From contig CAIXRH010000131.1 in assembly GCA_903921785.1 (NCBI GenBank), forward strand, positions 1 through 64,000: 64,000 nt of DNA. Direction: 5' to 3'. Position 1 is the first letter of the stretch, and each line of letters starts with the position of its first letter. This document shows, in pieces, positions 24,309 through 33,520 of the stretch. The position numbers and the translations under genes were made by a program. The DNA comes from an uncultured Pseudomonadota bacterium. GTDB lineage: Bacteria > Myxococcota_A > UBA796 > SXON01. Under the pieces are notes generated by a model. It saw only the letters and a list, made by a program, of their open reading frames with translations. It was not told the DNA's origin and made no database searches.

Positions 24309-27101
24309 TCACTCGTCGTCGTCCACAACCCGCACGCGGGGGTCGTGAACCGGCGAGGGCATGGGCACGTCTCCCTTCACGTCCTCCCAGAGGATGCGGT
24401 TGAGCAGCTCGGTGTCCACCGCGTCGGCGTGGGCGAAGTCCATGCGCTCGGACTCCCGAGACCCCTTGCTCTCGGGAGTGTTCATCGTGTAGATGAGCCC
24501 ATTGTCGCGATTGGAGTAGTTGGCCGTGAACGCGGGGTGGTCGCCGCTCCCCGCGAAGACGGGCCCGAAGACGGGGGCCCACGCGTCGTGGTGGTTCATC
24601 GGGGGGAGCCCGAGGAGCGCCTCCATCGTGTGGATGAGGCTGACCGTGGTGTAGAACGTGTGGTCCACCACGGGCGTCTCGGCGCGGCTCGGGGAGAAGC
24701 GGCTGGCCACGAAGGCGATGCTTCGGTGCGCGTCCACGTGGTCGGCGCCGTCCTGGGCGTCGTCCTCCAGGGCGAAGATCGCGGTGTCTTCCCAGTAGGT
24801 CGAGTGGCTGACGGCCTCGACGACGCGCCCGAGGGCGAGGTCGTTGTCCGCCACGGCCGCGCGGGGGGAGGCCTTCCCGGCCTGCGTGCCCGAGGTGTGG
24901 TCGCTGCTGAAGCGGAGCACGATGAACGCCGGCATGGTGTCGCCTTTCCCCGCCGCGCGGTCCGCGCTCCAGGCGGCGAACTCGTCAAGGAACTGGTCGG
25001 CCCGGAGTTGGTCGGGGTAGTCCATCCGGAAGTCGGCGTACCCGGCGGCGTAGTTTCCCACGAGCTCGGGCATGGTCGGTACGTTCGCGGCGACGATCGG
25101 GATCGGCCACGGCCAGGGGTTCGCGCGCGTACCCCCATGGCCGTCCGGCAGGGGCTCGCCCGGCTTCACGAATTCCTTCGAGCACTTCGCCCCGCCGGTG
25201 AGCGGGGTGCCGTTGACCGGGTTGGCCACTGGCGGGTCGTCGCACCAGATGCTGGTCACGAATTCCCCGTAGTTGCGGTGGCTGAGCCCGTGCGCGTGGG
25301 CGTTGCCCCAGACATATCCGGTGGCGGGGCTGTCCACGTCGGGGATGCCGAGCTGGATCGGGAACGCGCCTTGCACCTGCCCCTCGTAGTCGTAGTATCG
25401 CTCATCGCTTCGATAGCCGATCTGCCAGGTACGCTCGGTGTAGTCGCTGCTCGTGCCGGCCATCGACCACACATGGCCGTCGCCGGAGACCTCCCCCGAG
25501 CAGAAGAAGTGGTCGAGCACCCCGAACTGACGGGCGAGCGCATGCTGGTTCGGGGTGACGTCCTCGCCGTAGAGGGTGAGCGACGGGTCGCCGTCGCCGA
25601 CGCCGAGGTCCCCGAGCACCTGGTCATAGGTGCGGTTCTCCTTGATGACGTAGACGACGTGCTTGATGGGGCCCGCGGTGGTGAGCGTGGGCGGAGTGCC
25701 GGACAGGCGGTTGTTGCGCATCGCCTCGTCGGTGAGGCTGTCGAGGGCGGGGAGGGCAGCTTCGACCTCCACTCTCGCGATGGAGCCCGGGAGGATGGAG
25801 GCGATGTAGGGGTGCGCCCGCTTGGAGCCGGGGAGAGGAGGGCCGCTGTTGGGCCCGGTGCCCTTGCCCTTGCCGGCGGCGATGAACAGGTCCCCCGCCA
25901 CCGCGGCAACCGCGGTCGGGTACCACTCCGTGGGAATGAAGCCGGCCGCCTCGCCGGTCCGGGCGTCGAGGACGGCGACCGCGTCCGCGCCGGCCTCCGC
26001 GACGTAGAGTGTGCGTTGATCCGGGGAGAGCGCCAAGGCGTCCGGGAGCCCGCCGCCGTACTTCTGACCGGGCAGCAGCGTGGAGAAGCGCTTCGTCACC
26101 TTTCCGCTGCCGGTGTCGATCAGGGCCACGGCGTCTGCGTTCGCCAGCGCGACGTAGAGCTTCGAGCCGTCCTTGGAGAGCACCATCGCCGTGGGGTGCG
26201 AGCCCGGGGCGGTCGGATCCGCCGGCGCCGCCACGGGGATGTGGCGAGCCACCTTGCCCTTCTTCAGGTCCACCTCCGCGACCGCGGAGCCGTTCCACAG
26301 CGACACCCAGGCCCGCGTGCCATTTCTGCTCGCGACCACGCCGTACGGGAAGGCGCTGGGGACCCACTTGTTGTCGCCCACGTCGACGCGGTGGGTGACT
26401 GCGCCGGTGGTCGCGTCCACCACGACGAGCTCGTCGGAGAGGTTGGCGGCCACCAGGAGCGTGTCGCCGTGTTTCCCGGGGATCACGGCGAGGCCCGCCG
26501 GGTAGGGCGGGGCGCGGCCGGCTGGCGCGGCCCCGAGCGGCGCGGCGAGCGCGCGGCCCTCCGGGAGGACCCGGAGTGGGAGTGGGAAGAACCGACTCGG
26601 AGTGAGCCCCTCCGCCGACACCCGGTAGACGGCGATGCCGTTGCCCGTGGCCGGCGCGTCGCCGGGCTCTCTTCCCGCGCCGGCGCGCGTGCCCTCGGGG
26701 TTGGATGTTGACGCAAACGACACGTAGAGCTCGTCCCCCTTGGAGGAGAACGCGAGGCCGACGAAGGCCGTCTGGCTGGCGCCGTAGGCGAGGCGAGGGT
26801 CAGGGAAGTCCCGCAGCCGGCCAGTGGCCCGGTCCAGCAGAACGATCGACTGCTGAAGCCCGGAGCCGGTGGTGCCGAAGCCATTTGCCAGCCAAGCAAG
26901 AGTATTTTGGTCGGGCGACACCGCCACCGCCGACGGGAAGGAGTTGGTGGCGGCGGGCTGGCCGGGCGCGGGCGCCTCAAGCCGCTGGCCGGTGGGGAGC
27001 TCCACCGGGGCATTGGGGGCGGCAAAGGAATGGAATGCGAGGGCGGCGATCGAGGCTGACACCGCGAGGCCGAGGCCCCGCCGGGCGACGAAGGAGGACA
27101 T
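24309..27101 (-). CDS. YVTN-type beta-propeller fused to AcpA/PLC-like phosphoesterase
   Basis: The 930-residue secreted protein begins MSSFVARRGLGLAVSASIAAL (signal peptide). Residues about 30-430 form a seven-bladed propeller of YVTN/40-residue repeats (TLLVAANLSDELVVVD, KLYVALANADAVALID, TLYVAEAGADAVAVLD). The C-terminal half is an alkaline-phosphatase-superfamily phosphoesterase of the phospholipase C/acid phosphatase type: HVVYVIKENRTYDQVLGDLG, VSGDGHVWSMAG, FSSDHTSGT and ALEDDAQDGADHVDAHRS carry the metal ligands. ATG 27101 lies 6 nt after TATCGT (27108-27113). The substrate is unknown. Confidence 0.9.
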   Translation of the reverse strand: MSSFVARRGLGLAVSASIAALAFHSFAAPNAPVELPTGQRLEAPAPGQPAATNSFPSAVAVSPDQNTLAWLANGFGTTGSGLQQSIVLLDRATGRLRDFPDPRLAYGASQTAFVGLAFSSKGDELYVSFASTSNPEGTRAGAGREPGDAPATGNGIAVYRVSAEGLTPSRFFPLPLRVLPEGRALAAPLGAAPAGRAPPYPAGLAVIPGKHGDTLLVAANLSDELVVVDATTGAVTHRVDVGDNKWVPSAFPYGVVASRNGTRAWVSLWNGSAVAEVDLKKGKVARHIPVAAPADPTAPGSHPTAMVLSKDGSKLYVALANADAVALIDTGSGKVTKRFSTLLPGQKYGGGLPDALALSPDQRTLYVAEAGADAVAVLDARTGEAAGFIPTEWYPTAVAAVAGDLFIAAGKGKGTGPNSGPPLPGSKRAHPYIASILPGSIARVEVEAALPALDSLTDEAMRNNRLSGTPPTLTTAGPIKHVVYVIKENRTYDQVLGDLGVGDGDPSLTLYGEDVTPNQHALARQFGVLDHFFCSGEVSGDGHVWSMAGTSSDYTERTWQIGYRSDERYYDYEGQVQGAFPIQLGIPDVDSPATGYVWGNAHAHGLSHRNYGEFVTSIWCDDPPVANPVNGTPLTGGAKCSKEFVKPGEPLPDGHGGTRANPWPWPIPIVAANVPTMPELVGNYAAGYADFRMDYPDQLRADQFLDEFAAWSADRAAGKGDTMPAFIVLRFSSDHTSGTQAGKASPRAAVADNDLALGRVVEAVSHSTYWEDTAIFALEDDAQDGADHVDAHRSIAFVASRFSPSRAETPVVDHTFYTTVSLIHTMEALLGLPPMNHHDAWAPVFGPVFAGSGDHPAFTANYSNRDNGLIYTMNTPESKGSRESERMDFAHADAVDTELLNRILWEDVKGDVPMPSPVHDPRVRVVDDDE

Positions 27102-27107
27102 CCTCAC

Positions 27108-27113
27108 ACGATA
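27108..27113 (-). promoter_or_regulatory. -10-like TATCGT, 6 nt before start
   Basis: On the minus strand TATCGT is followed by GTGAGG and then ATG 27101. If it is the -10 box the transcript would begin at or next to the start codon. Confidence 0.5.
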
Positions 27114-27180
27114 GCACGGGCGTCGTCGACGCTCCCTGTGGGTCCTTGTTGTGGGGTTTTTCGTTTCTGACGACATCCGC

Positions 27181-27208
27181 TTGCACTTTCAGGTTCTGGC
27201 GCTATGCT
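27181..27208 (+). promoter_or_regulatory. Sigma-70-like promoter of the TadE/TadG pair
   Basis: TTGCAC (27181-27186), a 16-bp spacer and TATGCT (27203-27208). The -10 box contains ATG 27204, so translation more likely starts at ATG 27216, 7 nt further, as a leaderless transcript. Confidence 0.6.
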
Positions 27209-27215
27209 CGGGAGG

Positions 27216-27671
27216 ATGTTGCGCCAAGGTACCCCTCGCGTCGCCCCGGACCGCCGTCGGCGGCGGGGCAGTCAGGCCGTGGAGTTCGCGCTCATCCTGC
27301 CGATCCTCACCGTGATGCTGCTCGGTCTCGTCGATTACGGCTGGTTCTTCCTGCGCCAGTCCCTGGTGGTCAACTCGGTGCGGGAGGCGATGCGCTTCGG
27401 CGCGCTGCAGACTCCCGCCTCGGGCGATGCCACGGGAGACTGCTCCACGTGCACCGATGGTGCCGCCGCGGAGATCGTCCTTCTCCTCGGGGAGATCGAC
27501 ATTTCCGTGAGCGCCTCCGACGTCACGCCGGTGATCGTCAACATCGCCGGAACCTGCGCCATGCAGCTCCGGCCCACCATCCCGTACGATCCGCTCACCG
27601 GGTTCGTCCCGGTTCCCGCCGCGTACGACGTCAACGCCACCGTCTTCCTGCAGAACGTCACCGGGTGCTGA
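27216..27671 (+). CDS. TadE-like pilus-assembly pseudopilin
   Basis: A 151-residue protein with a basic N-terminus followed by the TadE motif: G-S-Q-A-V-E-F-A-L-I-L-P-I-L and a 20-residue hydrophobic helix (about 25-45) with Glu at position 5 of the processed form. TadE-like proteins are minor pseudopilins of the Flp/Tad pilus. No tadA, tadB or tadC is nearby. ATG 27204 is in frame but lies in the -10 element, so ATG 27216 is chosen. The TadG-like gene follows 20 bp downstream. Confidence 0.85.
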   Translation: MLRQGTPRVAPDRRRRRGSQAVEFALILPILTVMLLGLVDYGWFFLRQSLVVNSVREAMRFGALQTPASGDATGDCSTCTDGAAAEIVLLLGEIDISVSASDVTPVIVNIAGTCAMQLRPTIPYDPLTGFVPVPAAYDVNATVFLQNVTGC

Positions 27672-27691
27672 AGCCCCCCTCGGAGCCCCGC

Positions 27692-28858
27692 ATGTCGCGC
27701 CGCTACCTCCGTCGCCTCCGTCGTTCTGGCCGCCGCGGCTCGACCCTGGTCATCGTGGTCTTGATGCTCATGGTGCTCATGGCCTTTGTGGCGCTGGGCG
27801 TCGACTGGGGCGCCGTATCGTCCGCGCGCGCGGAGCTGCAGATGGCGGCGGACGCGGCGGCCACGGCCGGCGCCAGCGGCTTGCCCACCGAGTCCACCGC
27901 CCGCGCCCGAGCCATCGCCTACGCCAACGAGATCAGCATCCGCGGCGAGCCCATCGTGCTCGACGACGCCGACATCACGGTTGGCACCTGGGACAAGACG
28001 TCCCGGTCCTTCGCACCGGGTGCTACCGCAACCTCCGATGCGGTCAAGGTCATCGTCCACTACGAGCTCGACATGCCGATCAGCGGCATGTTCGGGTACC
28101 CGAGCGTCACCCTCACGGCCCAGTCCGGCGGCGGTGCCACCACCATGGGCAAAGTGCCCGACCTGGTGATCGTGCAGGACGTCACGCCGTCGTTCGCCGC
28201 GGAGATCAGCCTCGCCAAGCAGGCCGACAAGGCGCTGGTGGACTGCATCAACAGCAAGGCCGACCCTGACTCCAAGGTTGGCCTCGTCGCGTTCTCCGGG
28301 CTCGAGAAGAACCTTCTCTCGCCCTCGGGCCTGGTCACCTACGGGTCGTCGTACTCCACCGTGGTCTCCAAGATCAGCGCGATCCAGCTCTGCGATCACA
28401 CCGGCATGCCGGCGTGCCAGAACACCAACCAGGCCGCGGGCCTGCACATGGCCAACGCCATCCTCACCGCCTCCACCAGCGATCCCGACGTGGGTCGCGC
28501 GCTCTTGCTGGTGTCCGACGGCGCGCCGGTCGCCGACACGAACGTCTGCAAGAAGACCAAGGGCAAGTACAGTACTGCTGCGGCCACGGCGCTCTGTCCC
28601 GGCTGGGGGAACGTCCCCACCGCCGCAAGGATCAAGGCCAGCACCATCGCGCTTCGCGACCAGATGGCCGCGAAGGGCTACGACATCTACTCGGTGTTCT
28701 ACAACGAGACGTCCGACCCCACCCAGACCGCGTTCATGAACGACATCGTGGCGAACAAGGGAATCTATCTCGAAACGCCCGACCCCACCGAGCTCGGCGA
28801 CCTCCTGGCGCAGATCTGTCACGCCTACACCAGCGAGCACCCCGGCCTCCTCTGGTAG
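27692..28858 (+). CDS. TadG-like protein with von Willebrand factor A domain
   Basis: A 388-residue protein: a basic N-terminus, a hydrophobic helix (STLVIVVLMLMVLMAFVALGVDWG, about 17-40) with AELQMAADAAATAGA, which is the Flp pilus TadG N-terminal domain. Residues about 155-385 form a VWA-type domain (PDLVIVQDVTPSF, VGLVAFSGLEK, ALLLVSDGAPV). The usual MIDAS DxSxS is here QDVTPSF, so one metal ligand is altered. Likely envelope-anchored and involved in adhesion or pilus assembly with the TadE-like partner. Confidence 0.85.
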   Translation: MSRRYLRRLRRSGRRGSTLVIVVLMLMVLMAFVALGVDWGAVSSARAELQMAADAAATAGASGLPTESTARARAIAYANEISIRGEPIVLDDADITVGTWDKTSRSFAPGATATSDAVKVIVHYELDMPISGMFGYPSVTLTAQSGGGATTMGKVPDLVIVQDVTPSFAAEISLAKQADKALVDCINSKADPDSKVGLVAFSGLEKNLLSPSGLVTYGSSYSTVVSKISAIQLCDHTGMPACQNTNQAAGLHMANAILTASTSDPDVGRALLLVSDGAPVADTNVCKKTKGKYSTAAATALCPGWGNVPTAARIKASTIALRDQMAAKGYDIYSVFYNETSDPTQTAFMNDIVANKGIYLETPDPTELGDLLAQICHAYTSEHPGLLW

Positions 28859-28942
28859 TGCCGCTCGCCGGCAACGCTCCAGTGTGTCGACCCCGGACGG
28901 GAAACGCTTGCGTCAGCGGCGGTCGCCGTGGCACGTTGACGT

Positions 28943-31531
28943 ATGACCCTGTTCCTCCTCAGCCTCGGCGCGGCGTACGCCCATAGCGCCGGGATGTCCG
29001 GCGACTCGGTGACCGGCTGCGGCTGCCACTCGGCCGCCACGTCGGCCTCGGTCGGCGCCAGCTTCTCCGCGTCGGCCAGCACGGTCGCTCCGGGGGACAG
29101 CGTCACGGTCTACCTCACCGTGACGAGCTCCTCGTCCAGCCGCACCTACGGCGGGCTCGACGTGTCGGCGACGGGCGGCACGCTGGGCGCCGGCAGCAAC
29201 ACCCGGACGATGGCGAGCGACGTCACCCATTCGGCCGGCACGGCGATGAGCTCCGGCAGCGTCACGTTCGACATGACGTGGACCGCCCCGGCCGTCGAGG
29301 GCAGCTACTCTCTCCGTGGCGTCGGGCTGGCCTCCAACAACAACGGCAGCGACGGCGGCGATGCCTGGAACTCCGCCAGCGCCTACACCCTCACGGTGGA
29401 CGACGGCTGCGACGACCTGGACGGCGACGGCTACGAGTGGTGCGAAGACGGCTCGGGCGCCGATTGCGACGACGCCGACAGCGCGGTCTACCCAGGCGCC
29501 ACCGAGTCCTGCGACAGCATCGACAACGACTGCGACGGTACGACAGACGAGTCCTCCGCCGTGGACGCCGAGACCTGGTACCTCGACGCCGATGCCGATG
29601 GGTGGGGCGTGTCCACCAGCTTCACCGTCGCGTGCGATCAGCCCTCCGGCTACTCGGCGGACGACACCGACTGCAACGACGCTGAGGCTACGGTGCACCC
29701 GGAGGCCGCCGAGACCTGCAACGGGGTGGACGACGACTGCGATGGCACCGTCGATCCGTCGACCAGCCTTGATACATCTACGTGGTACGCCGATGTCGAC
29801 GCCGATGGTTGGGGCGGGACCACTTCGGTCGCCTCCTGCACCCGTCCGTCCGGCTACGTGCCCGACGGCGGCGACTGCGACGATGCCCGGCCCGCGGTGA
29901 ACCCCGCTGCCACCGAGACGTGCGACGGGGTCGACCAGGACTGCAACGGCACCATCGATGACGCCGCCGTGGATGAGCGCACCTGGTATGTCGACGCCGA
30001 CGGTGACGGTTTCGGCGACGCCGCGAGCACCACCACGGCGTGCACCGTCCCGTCGGGCTACTCCGCCTTTGCCGGGGATTGTCTTGATGCAGACTCGATG
30101 TATCACCCGAGCGCCGCCGAAGACTGCAGCGCCACGGGGGACTACAACTGCGACGGCACCACCGGCCTCGGCGACGGCGACGGCGACGGCTACAACGCGT
30201 GCACCGAGTGCGACGACGGCGACGCCGCGATCCATCCGGGGGCCAGTGAGCGGTGCAACGGGGTGGACGACGACTGCGACGGTACGGTGGATCCCGACAC
30301 CGCCATCGACGCCTCATTGTGGTTCGCCGACACCGACCTCGACGGGTTCGGCGATGCATCGGCGAGCTCGGTGGCCTGTACCGCCCCCTCGGGCTTCGTC
30401 ACCGACGCGTCCGACTGCGACGACGCCGATCCCACCGCTTTCCCCGGTGCCCCCGAGACCTGCGACGCGGTGGATGACGACTGCAACGGCACCGCGGATG
30501 ATGCAGCGGTTGATGCATCTACGTGGTACGCTGATGTCGACGGCGACGGCTTCGGCGACGCCACCAGCGCCGCCGCGAGCTGCGCCGCACCCACCGGTTA
30601 CCTCGCGGATTCTACGGATTGCGACGACGCGGACGCCGCTTCGGCGCCCGGCGCCCCCGAGACCTGCGACGGCAAGGACGACGACTGCGACGGCACGGTC
30701 GACGAGCCGGACGCGGTGGACGCGCTCCCCTGGTACGCGGACGTCGACGGCGATGGATTCGGCGATCTCACGTCCGCCACCCTCGCGTGCAGCGCCCCGA
30801 CGGGCACCGTCGGCGAGCCGACGGACTGCAATGACGCCGACGTCGCGATCTCCCCCGACGCCGCCGAACTCTGGTACGACGGGGTGGATCAGGACTGTGA
30901 CGGAAACGATGCAGACGCCGATCACGACGGGTGGCTCTTCCCCACCGACTGTGAGGATGACGACGCAGAGGTGAATCCGGGCACCTCCGACATCCCCTAC
31001 GACGGGGTGGACGCCGACTGCTCCGGAAACTCCGACTACGACCAGGACGCCGACGGCTACGACAGCGAGGGCTACGGCGGCACGGATTGCGACGACGCCG
31101 ACCCCACGACCTACGTTGGCGCACCCGATCTCGGCGATGGCGTCGAGCACGACTGCGACGTCCGCAACGATCACGATCGCGATGACGACGGCTACGACGA
31201 CGTGGCCTACGGCGGCGACGACTGCGACGACGCCGACAGCGACGTCCACCCGGGCGCGACCGAGACCTGGTACAACGGCGTCGATCAGGACTGCGACGGC
31301 GCGGATGACGACGACCAGGACGGCGACGGGGTGCCGGTGGCGGACGATTGCGACGACACCGACGCGGCCGTGGCGCTCGACTGCGACACGGGTGCGCCGG
31401 CCGACACCGACACGGGCTCCGGAAGCCCCGAGGAGGGCGGCTGTGGCTGCACGACGGTGCCCGGGCCCGAGGCGCTTGGAGCCGGGCTCTTGGTGCTGGC
31501 CGTGGTGAGGCGGCGCCGCGTCGGGGGGTGA
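28943..31531 (+). CDS. Large MopE-repeat surface protein with MYXO-CTERM-like tail
   Basis: The 862-residue protein has a signal peptide (1-13), an N-terminal beta domain resembling the 'choice-of-anchor V' domain (VTGCGCHSA ... GSYSLRGVGLASNNNGSDGGDAW), then about a dozen MopE-like units of 45-50 residues (WYADVDGDGFGD, DCDDAD, ETCDGKDDDCDGTVDE). The C-terminus EEGGCGCTTVPGPEALGAG...VVRRRR is a MYXO-CTERM-like sorting signal (Cys-Gly-Cys, hydrophobic helix, Arg cluster), expected to anchor it to the surface. Metal binding is inferred. Confidence 0.85.
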   Translation: MTLFLLSLGAAYAHSAGMSGDSVTGCGCHSAATSASVGASFSASASTVAPGDSVTVYLTVTSSSSSRTYGGLDVSATGGTLGAGSNTRTMASDVTHSAGTAMSSGSVTFDMTWTAPAVEGSYSLRGVGLASNNNGSDGGDAWNSASAYTLTVDDGCDDLDGDGYEWCEDGSGADCDDADSAVYPGATESCDSIDNDCDGTTDESSAVDAETWYLDADADGWGVSTSFTVACDQPSGYSADDTDCNDAEATVHPEAAETCNGVDDDCDGTVDPSTSLDTSTWYADVDADGWGGTTSVASCTRPSGYVPDGGDCDDARPAVNPAATETCDGVDQDCNGTIDDAAVDERTWYVDADGDGFGDAASTTTACTVPSGYSAFAGDCLDADSMYHPSAAEDCSATGDYNCDGTTGLGDGDGDGYNACTECDDGDAAIHPGASERCNGVDDDCDGTVDPDTAIDASLWFADTDLDGFGDASASSVACTAPSGFVTDASDCDDADPTAFPGAPETCDAVDDDCNGTADDAAVDASTWYADVDGDGFGDATSAAASCAAPTGYLADSTDCDDADAASAPGAPETCDGKDDDCDGTVDEPDAVDALPWYADVDGDGFGDLTSATLACSAPTGTVGEPTDCNDADVAISPDAAELWYDGVDQDCDGNDADADHDGWLFPTDCEDDDAEVNPGTSDIPYDGVDADCSGNSDYDQDADGYDSEGYGGTDCDDADPTTYVGAPDLGDGVEHDCDVRNDHDRDDDGYDDVAYGGDDCDDADSDVHPGATETWYNGVDQDCDGADDDDQDGDGVPVADDCDDTDAAVALDCDTGAPADTDTGSGSPEEGGCGCTTVPGPEALGAGLLVLAVVRRRRVGG

Positions 31532-31558
31532 TGCGCCGGCTCCTGCGCCCGACGAGTC

Positions 31559-31637
31559 ATTCTCGCCGACCGTGGTTCCTCGACCGCCGACCTTGATTGG
31601 GGCAGGGCGGTGGGGCGCCTCAAGCCCTTCGACACCC
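31559..31637 (+). repeat. Intergenic repeat, family 1, copy B
   Basis: ATTCTCGCC, TTCCTCGACCGCCGACC and GGGCGGTGGGGCGCCTCAAG followed by CCCTTCGACACCC. Its last block matches the copy at 33982-34061 in all but a few positions. Confidence 0.8.
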
Positions 31638-31663
31638 TCGGCTCGACCGATACGTCGGCGTGG

Positions 31664-31669
31664 TAGCTT
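31664..31669 (+). promoter_or_regulatory. -10-like TAGCTT, 6 nt before start
   Basis: TAGCTT is followed by GCCCCG and ATG 31676, with no ribosome-binding sequence. A weak TCGACC lies upstream at -35 distance. Confidence 0.5.
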
Positions 31670-31675
31670 GCCCCG

Positions 31676-33505
31676 ATGCTGCTCTTCCTCTCGACGGCCT
31701 TGGCCGCGACCGTGGCCGTCATCCCGCTGGATCAGGGGGCCGGCGGCACGCCCTATGCGGGGCTGGGAACCGCGTTGGCCGGGATGCTCACCACCGACCT
31801 GTCCTCGGCGCCCGGGCTCACGTTGGTGGAGCGCGCGCGGCTCGACGCGGTGACCGCGGAGCTCGAGCTTGGCAAGGGCGCGTTCATCGACCCAGCGACG
31901 GCGCAGAAGCTCGGGAAGGGGCTGGGTGCCGGCTACGTGGTCGTGGGGAGCTACAGCGTGGTGGGGGAGACCTTTCTCCTCGACGCGCGGCTGGTGAACG
32001 TGGAGGCGGGTAGCGTCACCAAGGCGGCGCGTGCGGACGGTCCGGTGAGCGGATTCGTGGACGTCGAGAAGACCCTGGTCTCGGCGCTGCTTGACGGCCT
32101 GGAGGTGAAGCTGGCGGAGGAGGCACGAAAGAAGCTCGTGGAGCGCGCCCCGACCCGCAGCTTCGACGCGTTCGCCCACTACAGCGCCGGCCTCGACGCC
32201 GAGGCGGCCGGTCGGGTGGACGAAGCCCGCGCCGACTACGCCAGCGCCCTCACGGCGGACCCGGCGTTCGCCGAGGCGAGCAGCGCGCTGGGGGCGCTGC
32301 GCCAGCAGCTCGACGCCGCCGCGGCGTCGCGCCTGAAGAAGACCAAGGCCGCGCGGGTGGCGCTCCTCGAGAAGGTGCTCGCCGCGGCGCCGGAGCCGAC
32401 CAAGGGCAACGACCGCAAGCAGAAGGCCGCCTTCGTGGTCCGGTTGATGGCGCTGCACGAGCTCGGCCAGTCCTGCGAGCGATACATCGAGATGCGTCGA
32501 TACCTCGACACCGCGGGTTGGACGTTTCCAGGCGGAGACGCGGCGTACAAACAGCTGAGTCAGGATGCGGTCGACGAGGCGGTGCGCCTGGGGCTCGCGC
32601 CCGCGGAGAAGGACGATCCCCAGGGCCACCGGGACCTCGAGTTCCGGGTGATGACCGAAGGTTCGCCACTTTTTTCCTCCGTGGGGCGCTACTTCTACAA
32701 CTTCCCCTCGATGTTGCTCGACGTGCCGTCGTCGACCGACCTCACGGCCACCATGGCCCGATGTCTCACGCCGCCGGAGCAGCTCGCGGAGCTCGACCGG
32801 CTCCGGGAGGCGGTCCGCGCCCACGGCGTGGCCGCGGAGCACCCGTTCGACTACCCCGCGCCGCTCGACGAACGCCTCGAATGGAGCGCGCTGGCGGTCC
32901 GGGCCGCCGCCACGGGCCTCGACGATGCCGCAGTGAAGCGGCTGGCGGACCTGGTGGCCGCGTACGACGACACCACCACGACCAAGGCGCTCGGCGGCGG
33001 GACCCCGCGACAGTGGGCGGAGATGCAGGCGCGCCGGGTGACGGACGCCGCGGTTGCGCACGACCGCGAGGTGGCCGCGGCGCTCGGCTGGACGGAACGT
33101 GGGCTCTCCGCGGCGATCGAGGCGGTGGCCGCGGCAGATCCTGCGAGCGTGCGCACGGATGTATCATCGTGTATCACCCTGATGACGCGGGCTCGACCGA
33201 TGGCGCAGCCCCTCGCGGGCAAGCCTGCGCCGGCCTGGATGGGCGCGCAGCTCGCGCCGCTCCGCGACCTCGGCTGCCTCACCCAGGCTCCGGCGCGATG
33301 GGAGAGCCCTGCGGCCGCGCTGGCGTGGATCGAGGCGGCACCGCTGCGGGCAAGGCCTGAGAACGCCGATGCCTGTCGCGACGCCTTCGCCCGGCTCCCT
33401 ACGGTGGTCCACCCCGCCTACGCGCCCGACCCGTTGGTCGTCGCCGCTGACGCGATCGTCTGGTATGATACATCGCTGGTCAGTACGCTGTGTGTTAGCG
33501 ACTGA
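31676..33505 (+). CDS. CsgG/FlgO-like N-terminal domain protein with TPR-like helices
   Basis: A 609-residue exported protein: signal peptide (1-11), then VAVIPLDQGAGG...GLGTALAGMLTTDLSSAPGLTLVERARLDAVTAEL, the pattern of CsgG/FlgO-like domains that precede lipoprotein or tetratricopeptide assemblies, followed by GYVVVGSYSVVGETFLLDARLVN. Residues about 160-250 hold a TPR-like pair (FDAFAHYSAGLDAEAAGRVDEAR). The rest is helical with no family I recognise. The last codons include AT-rich GATACATC motifs. Function probably in envelope assembly. Confidence 0.7.
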   Translation: MLLFLSTALAATVAVIPLDQGAGGTPYAGLGTALAGMLTTDLSSAPGLTLVERARLDAVTAELELGKGAFIDPATAQKLGKGLGAGYVVVGSYSVVGETFLLDARLVNVEAGSVTKAARADGPVSGFVDVEKTLVSALLDGLEVKLAEEARKKLVERAPTRSFDAFAHYSAGLDAEAAGRVDEARADYASALTADPAFAEASSALGALRQQLDAAAASRLKKTKAARVALLEKVLAAAPEPTKGNDRKQKAAFVVRLMALHELGQSCERYIEMRRYLDTAGWTFPGGDAAYKQLSQDAVDEAVRLGLAPAEKDDPQGHRDLEFRVMTEGSPLFSSVGRYFYNFPSMLLDVPSSTDLTATMARCLTPPEQLAELDRLREAVRAHGVAAEHPFDYPAPLDERLEWSALAVRAAATGLDDAAVKRLADLVAAYDDTTTTKALGGGTPRQWAEMQARRVTDAAVAHDREVAAALGWTERGLSAAIEAVAAADPASVRTDVSSCITLMTRARPMAQPLAGKPAPAWMGAQLAPLRDLGCLTQAPARWESPAAALAWIEAAPLRARPENADACRDAFARLPTVVHPAYAPDPLVVAADAIVWYDTSLVSTLCVSD

Positions 33506-33520
33506 ACGCAGAAACGAAGC

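Noticed and set aside
29000-29030. Haem-binding motif in the N-terminal domain of the large MopE protein
   Set aside because: The sequence is C-G-C-H, not C-x-x-C-H, so covalent haem attachment is not supported.
28943-31531. CRISPR-like regular spacing of similar DNA segments
   Set aside because: The periodicity comes from in-frame MopE protein repeats; there are no identical repeats with unique spacers and no cas genes.
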